A stretch of 64,000 nt of DNA from Candidatus Paceibacterota bacterium (GCA_035452965.1 DAOTCE010000004.1:257388-321387), one strand, 5' to 3'; counted from the first letter of the stretch, positions 1 through 8,736 are shown. Notes: generated from the letters alone by a model not told the origin. Numbers and translations: made by a program.

Positions 1-581
1 GCCTCGCTCACCTGGCGGATCAGCTCCAAATCATAACCGGCCATGGCCCCGTCCCGCTCAATCGAGGTGATGAGGATTTCACCCGCGCCGAGGGCTTCCG
101 CCTCCCGCGCCCACGCGGCTGGATTCCTGCCTGTGCCGCGGGTGCCGCTTTGGCTAAAACATTCGTAGCGGCCTTCGCCAACCTTCCTGGCGTCGATGCT
201 CACAACAACGCACTGCGAGCCGAACGATTGCGCGGCTTCAGTGATAAGCTGGGGATTCTGGTGCGCGGCGGTATTGATGCTGACCTTGTCGGCGCCCGCC
301 CGCAGCAGCTCCCGGACCTGCCCGCGGCTGCATACGCCGCCGCCGTAAGTAAGGGGCACGAAGCTTTCGGCGCAGAACTCACGAATGGACTCGTAGTCCG
401 GGTCGCGCTGTTCCGCCGTGGCCGTGATGTCCAGGAGAATCAGCTCGTCCACCTCGCGGGTGTTATAGACCTTGATGGCCGGGAGAACGGTGCCCACGCG
501 CCGCCAGCTATCAAACGCGATGCCCTTAACCAGGCCGACGTTCTTCCAAAGCAGCGTAGGTATGACCCGCACTTTGAGCAT
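1..581 (-). CDS. hisF: HisF-like ammonia-channel subunit for sugar amidation (partial, runs off the window)
   Basis: 193 codons are visible from the ATG at 581; the 3' end lies beyond base 1. The protein has the HisF TIM-barrel signatures LTYGGGV, DKVSINTAA and VVSIDARK. Histidine-pathway HisF starts with an IPCLD motif whose Asp is catalytic; here the same place reads IPTLL, while the second catalytic-type Asp (in SIDAR) is kept. This fits the HisF paralogs (WbuZ type) that only pass ammonia from HisH to a sugar amidotransferase. It starts 2 bases after the hisH stop and follows the WbpG-like gene, so it should supply ammonia for an acetamidino group on pseudaminic acid. Role is inferred from context and motif; family membership is firm. 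Confidence 0.88.
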   Translation of the reverse strand, partial: MLKVRVIPTLLWKNVGLVKGIAFDSWRRVGTVLPAIKVYNTREVDELILLDITATAEQRDPDYESIREFCAESFVPLTYGGGVCSRGQVRELLRAGADKVSINTAAHQNPQLITEAAQSFGSQCVVVSIDARKVGEGRYECFSQSGTRGTGRNPAAWAREAEALGAGEILITSIERDGAMAGYDLELIRQVSE

Positions 582-583
582 AG

Positions 584-1210
584 TCAGGTGGCCAGGAAGT
601 TGCGCAGGAACTGCAGACCGTGGCGCCCGCTCTTCTCCGGGTGAAACTGGACGCCGACCACGTTTTGCGCCCGCACGGCCGACACGAACCCGCCGCAGTA
701 AGGCGTCGTGGCGAGGACGCTTCCAATCGCTGCCGGGATGAAGTGATAACTGTGGACGAAGTAGAAGTCTGAACGATTGGGCACGGCGTCGAACAGCGTA
801 TCCGGGGCCTGGTAGTGCACCTCGTTCCAGCCCACATGAGGAATGCGGGCATCGGGCGAGTTGGGTGTAAGCCGTTTGACCTCGCCGGGGATGAGGCCCA
901 AGCCGCAGTTAAGGCCTCCCTCGTGGCCCTGGTCGGCGAGCAACTGCATGCCCAGGCATATTCCCAGCATTTCCACCTTCGGATTGCTCAACGCTTCCCG
1001 CATTCGCGGCGGCCAGCCGTCTTTATTCAAATTCGCCATGCCTTCAGCAAACGCGCCTACCCCCGGCAGCACAAACCGGTCGCAGTCCTCCAGGTCGTCC
1101 GGGTTGTCCGAGACCAGCACGTCGGCTCCGCATTCTTCCAAGGCCCTGCACGCGGAACCCAGGTTCCCCATGCCGTAGTCAATCAGCAGAGTCTTCATGG
1201 GCGCGAGCAC
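584..1210 (-). CDS. hisH: HisH-type glutamine amidotransferase subunit
   Basis: 208-residue class I glutamine amidotransferase that releases ammonia from glutamine. The nucleophile Cys is in GICLGMQLL (about residue 88) and the His/Glu pair is in QFHPEKSG near residue 190, so the triad is complete. The length is normal for HisH. The N-terminus MLAPMKTLLIDYGMGNLGS suggests the true start may be the second Met (1198). It lies between the WbpG-like gene and hisF and no other histidine genes are here, so it most likely works in sugar amidination rather than in histidine synthesis. The same trio is known from Pseudomonas O-antigen loci. Confidence 0.9.
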   Translation of the reverse strand: MLAPMKTLLIDYGMGNLGSACRALEECGADVLVSDNPDDLEDCDRFVLPGVGAFAEGMANLNKDGWPPRMREALSNPKVEMLGICLGMQLLADQGHEGGLNCGLGLIPGEVKRLTPNSPDARIPHVGWNEVHYQAPDTLFDAVPNRSDFYFVHSYHFIPAAIGSVLATTPYCGGFVSAVRAQNVVGVQFHPEKSGRHGLQFLRNFLAT

Positions 1211-1234
1211 CCGGAGAGGCCGAATGCGGAGCGC

Positions 1235-2386
1235 TCAGGCATTATCGTAGTTGATCTTGGACAGGTTGCCGCGCTTGTCTCTGACCAGGTTGCCCATGAC
1301 ATCCTTCAGGAAGATCTTTTTATTGGTGAAGCGGTCACACAACTTCACGAACTCCTCCACCGTGAGGGCCAGCGGCTCCAAAATCTTCTCCAGCGGCTTG
1401 CCAATATAGCTCCAGGGGAACTTGCCATCGTGGCGCCTGACCAATTCCAAGCCATCCTGGCGGGTGATGCGCCCCCGCCGGATATGCAGGCAGGCGATGT
1501 CCGTGGCGCGGCCAAAGCCGAACTTCAGGAACTTGAAGTAGTCGTGGATGCCGGTCTGATGATTGTCCAGATTCTCATAATTCACCACGGAGCCTTCAAC
1601 GGTCGTGTGGTACGTGGTGAACCCGTGCGCCTGTGCGAGCAAGGCATTTGAGTACCCGTCCCACGGAAGGTAGTAACCAAGGAAGAGGCCGGTGACGCCC
1701 ACGCGCTTCAGTTCTTCGTCGGACGGATAGGTGTAGGGAATCAGGTCCTTCGCTTGCAGGCCTTCGAGCCCGATGAGGTCCGACACGCGCAATCCCAGCA
1801 AGCCGCCGAATTCCTCCAGCCAACGGCGGTCCAAGGCGTTGTGTTCCGCGGCAGCGGCCGGTCCACCGTATTCGTTCTGGGAATTCTCACCCCAGATTAG
1901 CAGCGGCACGCCATACTGCACGGCGGCTCGAACAGGGATCGTGAAGATACCCACGTGCTCCGGCCAGGAGATGTCGCCCACCTGCGTCAGACCGATGCGA
2001 TTCAGCTTCGCCCGCACCGCCGGGTTTGGCGAAAACTCCACATAATCCACGCCCAGGCTCTTGAGGTTCTGGATGTTCTTGCGCCCGAGCTCGGAAAGGT
2101 CGCAGGTGGTGGCGGTGACGCAGAGCGGGTTCAGGCCGAGCTGCAGCATGCGAATGACCTGTGAGGTGCTGTCTTTGCCGCCGCTCACCGGAACGATGCA
2201 GTCCCAACCGGTGCCGTCCTTGCGGCGGTAGCGGTCCAGCACCTGGACCAGTTCCTTGTGCCGAACCTCCCAGTCAACCTGCTTGCGCTTTTCGTACGAG
2301 CGGCAGGCGTTGCAGACCCCCTCGGCGTCGAGGTGCAAGTCCGGCTTGGTGTCCGGCATGACGCAGCGAACGCAGTATTTAAGCAT
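1235..2386 (-). CDS. pseA: N-acetyl sugar amidotransferase (WbpG/PseA family)
   Basis: 383 residues. The N-terminus has paired Cys motifs (CVRCVMP and CNACRSY), then a PP-loop ATP pyrophosphatase motif SGGKDST near residue 70. This layout is that of WbpG/PseA enzymes, which use ammonia from HisH/HisF to turn an N-acetyl group into an acetamidino group. The start overlaps the end of the methylase gene by 8 bases, showing translational coupling, and hisH and hisF follow directly. In this operon the expected substrate is pseudaminic acid or its CMP form. Family assignment is firm; the exact acceptor is inferred. Confidence 0.88.
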   Translation of the reverse strand: MLKYCVRCVMPDTKPDLHLDAEGVCNACRSYEKRKQVDWEVRHKELVQVLDRYRRKDGTGWDCIVPVSGGKDSTSQVIRMLQLGLNPLCVTATTCDLSELGRKNIQNLKSLGVDYVEFSPNPAVRAKLNRIGLTQVGDISWPEHVGIFTIPVRAAVQYGVPLLIWGENSQNEYGGPAAAAEHNALDRRWLEEFGGLLGLRVSDLIGLEGLQAKDLIPYTYPSDEELKRVGVTGLFLGYYLPWDGYSNALLAQAHGFTTYHTTVEGSVVNYENLDNHQTGIHDYFKFLKFGFGRATDIACLHIRRGRITRQDGLELVRRHDGKFPWSYIGKPLEKILEPLALTVEEFVKLCDRFTNKKIFLKDVMGNLVRDKRGNLSKINYDNA

Positions 2387-3026
2387 TGTTGTCTCCTCTG
2401 GCTTCAGGGCCTTTCCGGAGCAGGAACCATGTCAGGTCGTCCTGCGGGAAATGCAGATCACGGCGATAGACAAAGCCATAGTCCAGCAAGTGCAGGTCTT
2501 TGAAGCGTTCCATCATGTCGCCGGCGAAGTCGCGCTTGAACAACCTATGACTGTGTCCGCGATAGGGCACCTCTACGGGTGTCGGGTTGTAGTACTCGGC
2601 CAGGCAGATGTAGCGCGCGCTGCTCTGGTAGAGAAGGTCATACACCTGCGGCAGGTTGTCCGGGTTCAGATGAATCAGGACGCCTTTGATCAGGACCAAG
2701 TCGTGCTGCTCTCTGCCAGTGTAGTCCAGGACCGACTCATGGTGGACTTCCACCTCGGGCATCTGGCGCAATTCGCGGACGGCTTTCTCGTTGATTTCGA
2801 CAGCGGACAACTTGGCCTCGGGCAGCAGCAGGCGAATGGCCTGCAAATTGAGCCCAATGTTGGCGCCGAACTCAATCACCGAACGAATTCGCTCCGTGCG
2901 CTGAAGCACGCGGGCGCAGAAAGCAACGTTTCGGGCGACCCAGTGCGTGCCGCGGTTCCGGGCGGCATAGTCGTCGCCGAATTCGCCGGCCCAAAATTCT
3001 TCCTGTTCCGTTTTGAAGGCGGTCAT
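2379..3026 (-). CDS. Pseudaminic acid biosynthesis-associated methylase
   Basis: 215-residue class I SAM-dependent methyltransferase. The start was set at the ATG at 3026 because MTAFKTEQEEFWAGEFGDDY is the typical opening of the methylase family found with Pse genes (TIGR03587 type); the longer reading frame upstream lies inside the preceding gene. The SAM-binding loop is VIEFGANIGLN near residue 55, and AVEINEKA forms the second beta-strand acid motif. The gene begins 11 bases after the nucleotidyltransferase stop and overlaps pseA. It probably modifies a Pse intermediate or its acyl group; the site is not known. Confidence 0.85.
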   Translation of the reverse strand: MTAFKTEQEEFWAGEFGDDYAARNRGTHWVARNVAFCARVLQRTERIRSVIEFGANIGLNLQAIRLLLPEAKLSAVEINEKAVRELRQMPEVEVHHESVLDYTGREQHDLVLIKGVLIHLNPDNLPQVYDLLYQSSARYICLAEYYNPTPVEVPYRGHSHRLFKRDFAGDMMERFKDLHLLDYGFVYRRDLHFPQDDLTWFLLRKGPEARGDNNA

Positions 3027-3037
3027 GGCTTCACGCG

Positions 3038-3784
3038 TTATTGGCCGAGTTTCTTCTGTTCGACATGGGCGTTGAGCTTGGGCAAGTCGGGGCGTTTCTT
3101 CAATAAGTTTAAGACGTCCTGCGTCGTGAACAGGCGCCCCGGGCGGTGCAGTTCCTGGTAGATTGCCTCGATGAGCTGCCAGTCCTCCGGCGTGTCCAGC
3201 GTCCAACGGTGGCCCGAGAGGTTTGGCTCCTCTTTGTAGGAGCGCAGCCGAAACAGGTTCGGGTGCTGATAGATGTAAGGGATGACGTGTTCGCGCTCGA
3301 AGTTTTGCGTCGCGTCCCGGTGCGTCCGTTCAAGCGTGGCGAAGGTGACGATCTCCGTGTCCAGCCCACGCGGGAATGAGCGCTCGATTACGTTGCTCAT
3401 GCAGTCAGGGACGGCTCCAGTGTGGTCGGGTTGCACGAAGTTGGCCAGCATTCGATCGAGCAATGCCGGGTCGTAGAGGGGGCAATCGGCGGTGATACGC
3501 ACGATCACCTCCGCGCCGGCCAATTGGGCCGCGCCATAGTAACGGGAGAGCACGTCCTGTTCGCTGCCGCGAAAGCAGCCGGCACCCAGGCTCGGGCATG
3601 CGGCGTCGATAGCATCGTCCGCCGCGGAAACCGTTGTTGCCACCACTACCGCGTCCAACCGGGAAGCGGCCTTCACGCGGCGCACGACGTGGCCGAGCAC
3701 GGGCTCGCCACAGAGCAGCTTTAAGACTTTGCCAGGCAACCGGGTGGCGCCCATGCGGGCTTGGATGATCGCGACCGTTTTCAT
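3038..3784 (-). CDS. SpsF-type cytidylyltransferase, probable CMP-pseudaminic acid synthetase
   Basis: 248 residues from the ATG at 3784, which overlaps the pseI stop by 4 bases (ATGA). The N-terminal motif IIQARMGATRLPGKVLK is the nucleotide-binding signature of the SpsF branch of cytidylyltransferase-like proteins. ITADCPLYDP near residue 100 and RWTLDTPEDW near residue 205 are further family motifs. It sits exactly where a CMP-sugar synthetase (PseF) is expected, just after pseI, and no other candidate is in the operon. I therefore infer CTP-dependent activation of pseudaminic acid. The family is sure; this specific role is inferred. Confidence 0.82.
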   Translation of the reverse strand: MKTVAIIQARMGATRLPGKVLKLLCGEPVLGHVVRRVKAASRLDAVVVATTVSAADDAIDAACPSLGAGCFRGSEQDVLSRYYGAAQLAGAEVIVRITADCPLYDPALLDRMLANFVQPDHTGAVPDCMSNVIERSFPRGLDTEIVTFATLERTHRDATQNFEREHVIPYIYQHPNLFRLRSYKEEPNLSGHRWTLDTPEDWQLIEAIYQELHRPGRLFTTQDVLNLLKKRPDLPKLNAHVEQKKLGQ

Positions 3785-4869
3785 GGTTGTGAGGCATCTT
3801 TGGCCGGCGGGCGGGCACCGGCAATGTGTTCCCATTGGAGAGGCGTGCCTCGCTCAATGTCCTTCGCAGCTTTCCGCCCCAGCACCTCCGTCAGATACCG
3901 GGTGTGCAGTCCATGGGCTGGGCGAATGGAGCGCACATTGTCCTCGGTGAACAAAGCTCCGGTCTTAACGTCCTGCACAGCAAACAGGGAGCGGCGGAAG
4001 ACCCTGCTCTTGCTTTCATTCGTGCCGACGCCGTAGTCAACGCGCCCCAGCGCTTTCTCCGCGGTGCGGATCGCCTCCACCATTGCTTTGAACTCGTTCG
4101 GTTCGAGCGAGAAAGCCGCGTCCGGCCCGGGAACCTTGCGCGAGAGGGTGAAATGCTTCTCGACGATGCAGGCACCCAGAGACACAGCGGTCACCGGAAC
4201 GGCGGTGCCGAGAGTGTGGTCGGAGAGTCCTGCCACCACTCCGAGTGACGCGGCAAGGTCCGGTATGGTGCGCAAGTTCATGTCCTCCGGCAGCGCAGGG
4301 TAGGCGCTCGTGCATTTGAGCAGGGCGAGTTGAGCGCAACCAGCCTCCCGCGCGGTGGCTACGGCTTCGGCAATTTCTTCCCGAGTGGCGCCGCCGGTGG
4401 ACATTATGAGCGGCTTGCCGGTGCAGGCCACGTCGCGGATCAGAGGCAGGTCCACCAGCTCAAATGAGGCAATTTTGTAGGCCGGGACGTTCAGTCCTTC
4501 GAGGAAGGCCACCGCAGCGTGGTCGAACGGTGTGGAGAAGAAGTCGATGCCCAATTCGCCTGCCAACGCTTGCAGACGCGGCTGCCATTCCCAGGGCATG
4601 TGGGCCTCGCGGTAGAGGTCGTAGAGCGTGCGCCCGTCCCAAGGCGTGCCGCCGCGGATTCGGAAGTGCTCTTTGTCTGACTGAATGGTCAGCGTGTCCG
4701 GGGTGTAGGTTTGCACCTTGACGGCGTCGGCCCCGGCGGCCTTCATGGAGCGCACCAACCGGGCAGACTGCTCGAAGTCCTGGCCGTGGTTGGCCGACAG
4801 TTCGGCGATGATGTAAACCGGGTGTCCCGGCCCCACCTCACGGCCATTGATCTTCAGATTGACGGTCAA
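3781..4869 (-). CDS. pseI: Pseudaminic acid synthase
   Basis: About 362 residues, NeuB family. It condenses 2,4-diacetamido-2,4,6-trideoxy-L-altrose with phosphoenolpyruvate. The N-terminus has KINGREVG then YIIAELSANHGQDFE, followed by KVQTYTPDTLT, FFSTPFD and SDHTLG, all typical of PseI. A C-terminal SAF (antifreeze-like) domain covers about residues 300-355. No ATG exists at the expected place; the best start is TTG at 4869, whose bases overlap the stop of the upstream pseG-pseH gene (TTGA). This gives the family's usual length. An upstream in-frame Met would extend the protein by 58 residues into the pseGH gene and is unlikely. Confidence 0.92.
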   Translation of the reverse strand: MTVNLKINGREVGPGHPVYIIAELSANHGQDFEQSARLVRSMKAAGADAVKVQTYTPDTLTIQSDKEHFRIRGGTPWDGRTLYDLYREAHMPWEWQPRLQALAGELGIDFFSTPFDHAAVAFLEGLNVPAYKIASFELVDLPLIRDVACTGKPLIMSTGGATREEIAEAVATAREAGCAQLALLKCTSAYPALPEDMNLRTIPDLAASLGVVAGLSDHTLGTAVPVTAVSLGACIVEKHFTLSRKVPGPDAAFSLEPNEFKAMVEAIRTAEKALGRVDYGVGTNESKSRVFRRSLFAVQDVKTGALFTEDNVRSIRPAHGLHTRYLTEVLGRKAAKDIERGTPLQWEHIAGARPPAKDASQP

Positions 4870-6356
4870 AGTTCGGCGCGGTCTTTGGGCAGAGTGAGCA
4901 CCAGCGCCGGCTGCTGATTTACCACAGTTGCACGTGCCTGCGCAAACCCGGCTTTCTGGAAGGCGCGCACGGAAGCGGCATTGTCGGCCTTGATCCACGC
5001 ATCGACGGTGGCGGCAGGGGTCTCGCGGAAGAGTTTTCGGCAAGCCGCCCAGATGACGAACGAGCCGAGATTCCGGCCACGGTGCTGGGCCCCAAGGTTA
5101 ACAGAGATAACCGTCCTGCCCTCCCGGGTATCAAAGCGCACCTGGCCGAAGGCCTGGCCGGCGCGGTCGCAAGCGAGCCAGAAACAATGCTCCTTCTGCC
5201 GCAGCTTGTTCGTGAACCAGCGCACGTGCTCTTCCCAGGGGATTGGCTTGGTGGAAAAGGAAACCTGCCGCGCCACCGGGTCGTTCGCCCACTCCCAGAC
5301 CAGCCTGCAATCTTGTTCCGTAGCCGGGCGGAGCTGGATGCCCGGTTCCATCAGATGGAGCCACACTCGGAAGCTGCCCTCACCGTCGATCAACGCCCGG
5401 CCTTTGCGGGACATCTCCTCGCGGGCGACGGGGTCGTTCAGCAATGCGCGGGCAGCTCCGGCAATATCCTCGCCCGAGAGTCTGCGCGCGGCGCCGATTG
5501 CCTCCAGCCGCTGAACGTTGCCTTTCTGGTTGTCCGCCAGCAGGACGAGCAAGGCGGGCAAGCCCATGAAGGCAGTCTCCACCGCCGTGGTGCCGCCGGA
5601 GACGATCGCGAGGTCCGCTTCGGCCATCAGTTCAGGCATGTTGACGGCGTTGCGCAGCAGCTTCATGCGCGGAGCATGAGCACTTGCGCCGGCCTGCAAC
5701 TCCTGCCAATGGGGATTGTTGCTGCCAACGAGGACGGTAGCCTCGCATTGCTTCAACTCGCCGATGCCGGTGATGATGCTGAGCGTAACGTTGGCAGGAT
5801 CGCTGCCGCCCAGGGTGACCAACACTCGCCGCGCGGGTTGAGGAAACTGGCGTTGCCATGTGCGCCATTTCAGGAACTCCTGCCGTAGCAGGACATATTG
5901 CGCACCCAACAGCAGCCGCGTGTGAGGTTCGAGCCGCTGATAGAGTGCGGCTGAGGCCCCGAGGCTCTGGTTCAGCACGTAATCAGCGCAATAAGACTCG
6001 GCATGGCCATAGTCATCCACTGCGACCAGGCGCAAGCCGGCATCTTTGAGGCGGCGTTGGTAATCAGCCTGGAAATGGTAGCCGTCAACCACTGTCCAGG
6101 CAGCTTGCTGTTGCAGTGCCATGGCAACGGTAACGGCGGCGTCTGCGGGGCTCCCGGGCGGGTGCGGCAGCTCCACTGTCGCGAGCCCTCCTGCCTCCAA
6201 TCGCTCTCGAATGGGGCCCGCAGGCTGAGCCAAAGCAAAGATCACGCGTCCATGCGCCTGCTGCCAGACCTGCGCCAGCGCCAGGCAGCGCATGACGTGC
6301 CCGGTGCCAATCTGCGGGCTGGCATCGGCCCGGATGAGCAGCGTTTCCCGAGTCAT
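4866..6356 (-). CDS. pseG: PseG-PseH fusion: UDP-sugar hydrolase plus N-acetyltransferase
   Basis: 496 residues with two pathway enzymes in one chain. Residues 1-330 are PseG, a GT-B-like hydrolase that removes UDP from UDP-2,4-diacetamido-trideoxy-altrose; RADASPQIGTGHVMRCLALA is its hallmark. TLGGSDPAN and IVSGGTTAVETAFMGLP are the nucleotide-site motifs. Residues 340-490 form a GNAT acetyltransferase (LRPATEQDC, LGAQHRGRNLGSF, WIKADNAASVRAFQKAGF), matching PseH, which acetylates the 4-amino group before hydrolysis. The order of action in the pathway is PseH then PseG. It starts 4 bases after pseC ends and is coupled to pseI. Confidence 0.92.
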   Translation of the reverse strand: MTRETLLIRADASPQIGTGHVMRCLALAQVWQQAHGRVIFALAQPAGPIRERLEAGGLATVELPHPPGSPADAAVTVAMALQQQAAWTVVDGYHFQADYQRRLKDAGLRLVAVDDYGHAESYCADYVLNQSLGASAALYQRLEPHTRLLLGAQYVLLRQEFLKWRTWQRQFPQPARRVLVTLGGSDPANVTLSIITGIGELKQCEATVLVGSNNPHWQELQAGASAHAPRMKLLRNAVNMPELMAEADLAIVSGGTTAVETAFMGLPALLVLLADNQKGNVQRLEAIGAARRLSGEDIAGAARALLNDPVAREEMSRKGRALIDGEGSFRVWLHLMEPGIQLRPATEQDCRLVWEWANDPVARQVSFSTKPIPWEEHVRWFTNKLRQKEHCFWLACDRAGQAFGQVRFDTREGRTVISVNLGAQHRGRNLGSFVIWAACRKLFRETPAATVDAWIKADNAASVRAFQKAGFAQARATVVNQQPALVLTLPKDRAEL

Positions 6357-6360
6357 CTGT

Positions 6361-7527
6361 TCAGTCGGTAAGAACCTCCTCTAAGATGCCGCAGACACGA
6401 TTCTGATCTTGGTCACTCATGGCGGGAAACAATGGCAGGCTGATGGCCTCGCGATAATAAAGCTCCGCTTCGGGATAGTCACTGGGCTTGAAGCCGAGCT
6501 GGCGATAATAGGGCTGGGCCGGCACCGGGATGTAGTGCAGTTGCACGCCCATTCCCTGCGCCCGCAGTTCCTCGAATACCTGCCGATGGCTCTTGCGCAT
6601 GCGGTCAAGCTGCAGCCGGATCACGTAAAGGTGCCAACTGGACTCAGTGTCCGGATGCTGCCGCGGCAAGGTCAGCGGCAACTTCCGCAGCAGTTCATTG
6701 TAGCGGGCAGCCAGCGCGCGCCGCCGCGCCACAAACTCGCTGAGCCGGTCCATCTGGCTTGCGCCCAGGGCGGCCTGCAGATCGGTCATCCGGTAGTTGT
6801 AGCCCAGCTCCAACTGCTCGTAATACCAGGGCCCGCGCGAGGGTTGGGTCAGGAAGCGCGCATCGCGCGTAATGCCGTGGGTGCGCAGGCGCATAAGCTT
6901 CTCATGCAGGTCTGACCGATTGGTCAGCAACATGCCTCCTTCGCCAGTGGTGATGATCTTCACCGGATGGAAACTCAAAATGGTCAAGTCACTGAAACGG
7001 CCATCACCGACGGGCCGCCCTTGGTAACGCGCGCCAAGTGCATGTGAGGCATCCTCCATCACTGCAAAACTATACTCTTGCGATAACGCACGGATGCGCT
7101 CCATTTGACACGACTGTCCGGCAAAAGCAACCGGCACCACTACCTTGGGCAATTTTCCCCGGCTAGCAGCGCTTTCCAATTTGGACGCCAGCTTGTCCGC
7201 ACTGAGATTGTAACTGAGTGGGTCTATATCCACGAAATCCACGTCTGCTCCGCAATAGCGCGCGCAGTTGGCGGATGCGACGAACGTGTTAGGCGAAGTC
7301 CACAGATTGTCGCCAGGTTTCAACCCCAGCGCCAGCGCGCCGAGGTGCAGCGCGGCTGTGCCGCTGGAAACCGCCACGGCATAGTGCGCACCACAACGAT
7401 CCGCGACCTTGCGCTCGAATCTCTCAACCGTCGGCCCTTGAGTTAGCCAATCAGAACGCAGGACGGCCATTACGGCCGCCACGTCCGATTCACTGATGCA
7501 TTGGCGGCCGTACGGCAGCGGATTCAT
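6361..7527 (-). CDS. pseC: UDP-4-keto-6-deoxy-AltNAc aminotransferase
   Basis: 388-residue DegT/DnrJ/EryC1 aminotransferase that uses PLP to place an amino group at C4 of the PseB product. The opening YGRQCISESDVAAVMAVLRS, the phosphate-binding VSSGTAALH (residues 53-61) and the Schiff-base Lys190 in SFHPVKIITTGEGG match PseC well. The EDASHALGA motif contacts the cofactor. The ATG overlaps the pseB stop (ATGA), so the two are co-translated. Length is normal for the family. Confidence 0.94.
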   Translation of the reverse strand: MNPLPYGRQCISESDVAAVMAVLRSDWLTQGPTVERFERKVADRCGAHYAVAVSSGTAALHLGALALGLKPGDNLWTSPNTFVASANCARYCGADVDFVDIDPLSYNLSADKLASKLESAASRGKLPKVVVPVAFAGQSCQMERIRALSQEYSFAVMEDASHALGARYQGRPVGDGRFSDLTILSFHPVKIITTGEGGMLLTNRSDLHEKLMRLRTHGITRDARFLTQPSRGPWYYEQLELGYNYRMTDLQAALGASQMDRLSEFVARRRALAARYNELLRKLPLTLPRQHPDTESSWHLYVIRLQLDRMRKSHRQVFEELRAQGMGVQLHYIPVPAQPYYRQLGFKPSDYPEAELYYREAISLPLFPAMSDQDQNRVCGILEEVLTD

Positions 7528-8546
7528 AGTTCTTCGAGGCTAAGGAACTCGTCCTTGCTTAAGAAACGGGAGTTCGTGCCAGAGTTGTACTCAAATTCTG
7601 GCGGCACCGGCACCCCCTTTTCCCCCAAGCGGTTCAAGCTGAAATCCACCTGCTCGCCCATATTGATCGTCGGACGGATGACATAGTGGTCCGGAAACTC
7701 GAGGGTGAGATGGGAATCGTCTTCAGGGCACATGACTTCATGAAGCTTTTCGCCGGGACGAATACCAATGACCTTAGTAGGCACGCCGGGCGCCAGTGCC
7801 TCGGCCAGATCCTTGATGTGCAGCGACGGTATCTTGGGCACGAAGATTTCTCCGCCCTGCATACGGGCAAAACTCTTGAGCACAAAATCCACGCCCTGCT
7901 CGAGCGTGATCCAAAAACGGGTCATTCGCATGTCGGTAATCGGCAGTTCCCGGGCGCCGCTCGCAAGCAACTTCTTGAAGAAGGGCACTACAGAGCCCCG
8001 CGATCCGACTACGTTGCCGTATCGGACCACGGCGAACCGCGTGCGGTGTCCGCCGGCAATGTTGTTGGCTGCGACGAATAGCTTGTCGGAGCAAAGCTTG
8101 GTCGCACCATAGAGATTAATTGGCTTGGCAGCTTTGTCGGTCGAAAGCGCAATGACCTTTTCCACCTCGTTTTCAATGGCAGCCTGAATCACGTTCTCCG
8201 CACCGTGAACGTTGGTCTTGATGCACTCCAGCGGGTTATACTCGGCTGCCGGGACTTGCTTCAGCGCGGCTGCGTGGATGACATAGTCAACGCCGCGCAT
8301 GGCAGTGCACAGACGCTGGCGGTCCCGCACATCACCGATGAAAAACCGCATGGCGCCGCTCTTGAACTCTTGCTGCATTTCGAACTGTTTCAGTTCGTCG
8401 CGCGAGTAGACGATTACCTTTCTCGGTTTATAACGTTGGAGAATGGTTTTGACACAACGTTTGCCAAACGACCCCGTGCCCCCCGTTATCAAAATAGATC
8501 TGTCTAAAAGGTCCATGCAGGTCTTGGTGTTTTCGATGTCCGTCAT
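7524..8546 (-). CDS. pseB: UDP-GlcNAc 4,6-dehydratase (inverting)
   Basis: 340 residues from the ATG at 8546; another in-frame ATG at 8516 is also possible. It is a short-chain dehydrogenase/reductase that dehydrates UDP-GlcNAc with C5 inversion, the first step to pseudaminic acid. The NADP loop is ITGGTGSFGKR, the catalytic region is ALSTDKAAKPINLYGATK, and VVRYGNVVGSRGSVVPFFKK is nearly invariant in PseB. The C-terminal FEYNSGTN segment also matches. It is the first gene of the nine-gene minus-strand operon and faces away from the glycosyltransferase at 8737. Confidence 0.95.
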   Translation of the reverse strand: MTDIENTKTCMDLLDRSILITGGTGSFGKRCVKTILQRYKPRKVIVYSRDELKQFEMQQEFKSGAMRFFIGDVRDRQRLCTAMRGVDYVIHAAALKQVPAAEYNPLECIKTNVHGAENVIQAAIENEVEKVIALSTDKAAKPINLYGATKLCSDKLFVAANNIAGGHRTRFAVVRYGNVVGSRGSVVPFFKKLLASGARELPITDMRMTRFWITLEQGVDFVLKSFARMQGGEIFVPKIPSLHIKDLAEALAPGVPTKVIGIRPGEKLHEVMCPEDDSHLTLEFPDHYVIRPTINMGEQVDFSLNRLGEKGVPVPPEFEYNSGTNSRFLSKDEFLSLEEL

Positions 8547-8675
8547 TCGTACTGAGGGGTTTACCTCAGCGCAAGGATAATTGAGCAGGTCACTTCGGGG
8601 CACCGGTGCGGGCATCCAAATTCCCAATCTCTTCAGCGCCAAGGCCTCCAATTGCGCTTTCGCTGTGTTCCGCTA

Positions 8676-8704
8676 TTGCAATGTCTGACGTCTTTTCATA
8701 TAGA
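8676..8704 (+). promoter_or_regulatory. Candidate sigma-70-type promoter for the glycosyltransferase gene at 8737
   Basis: TTGCAA (8676-8681) and TATAGA (8699-8704) are separated by exactly 17 bases. This lies 32 bases upstream of the ATG at 8737 in the gap between the divergent pse operon and the LPS genes. No equally good pair was seen for the pse direction. Prediction by eye only. Confidence 0.4.
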
Positions 8705-8736
8705 ACTCGGCGGCTTGAGTCAGGATTCCGGTTACC

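Noticed and set aside
1..1210. hisF and hisH as part of histidine biosynthesis
   Set aside because: Neighbours are pseudaminic acid and WbpG-like genes, and the HisF cyclase Asp is missing.
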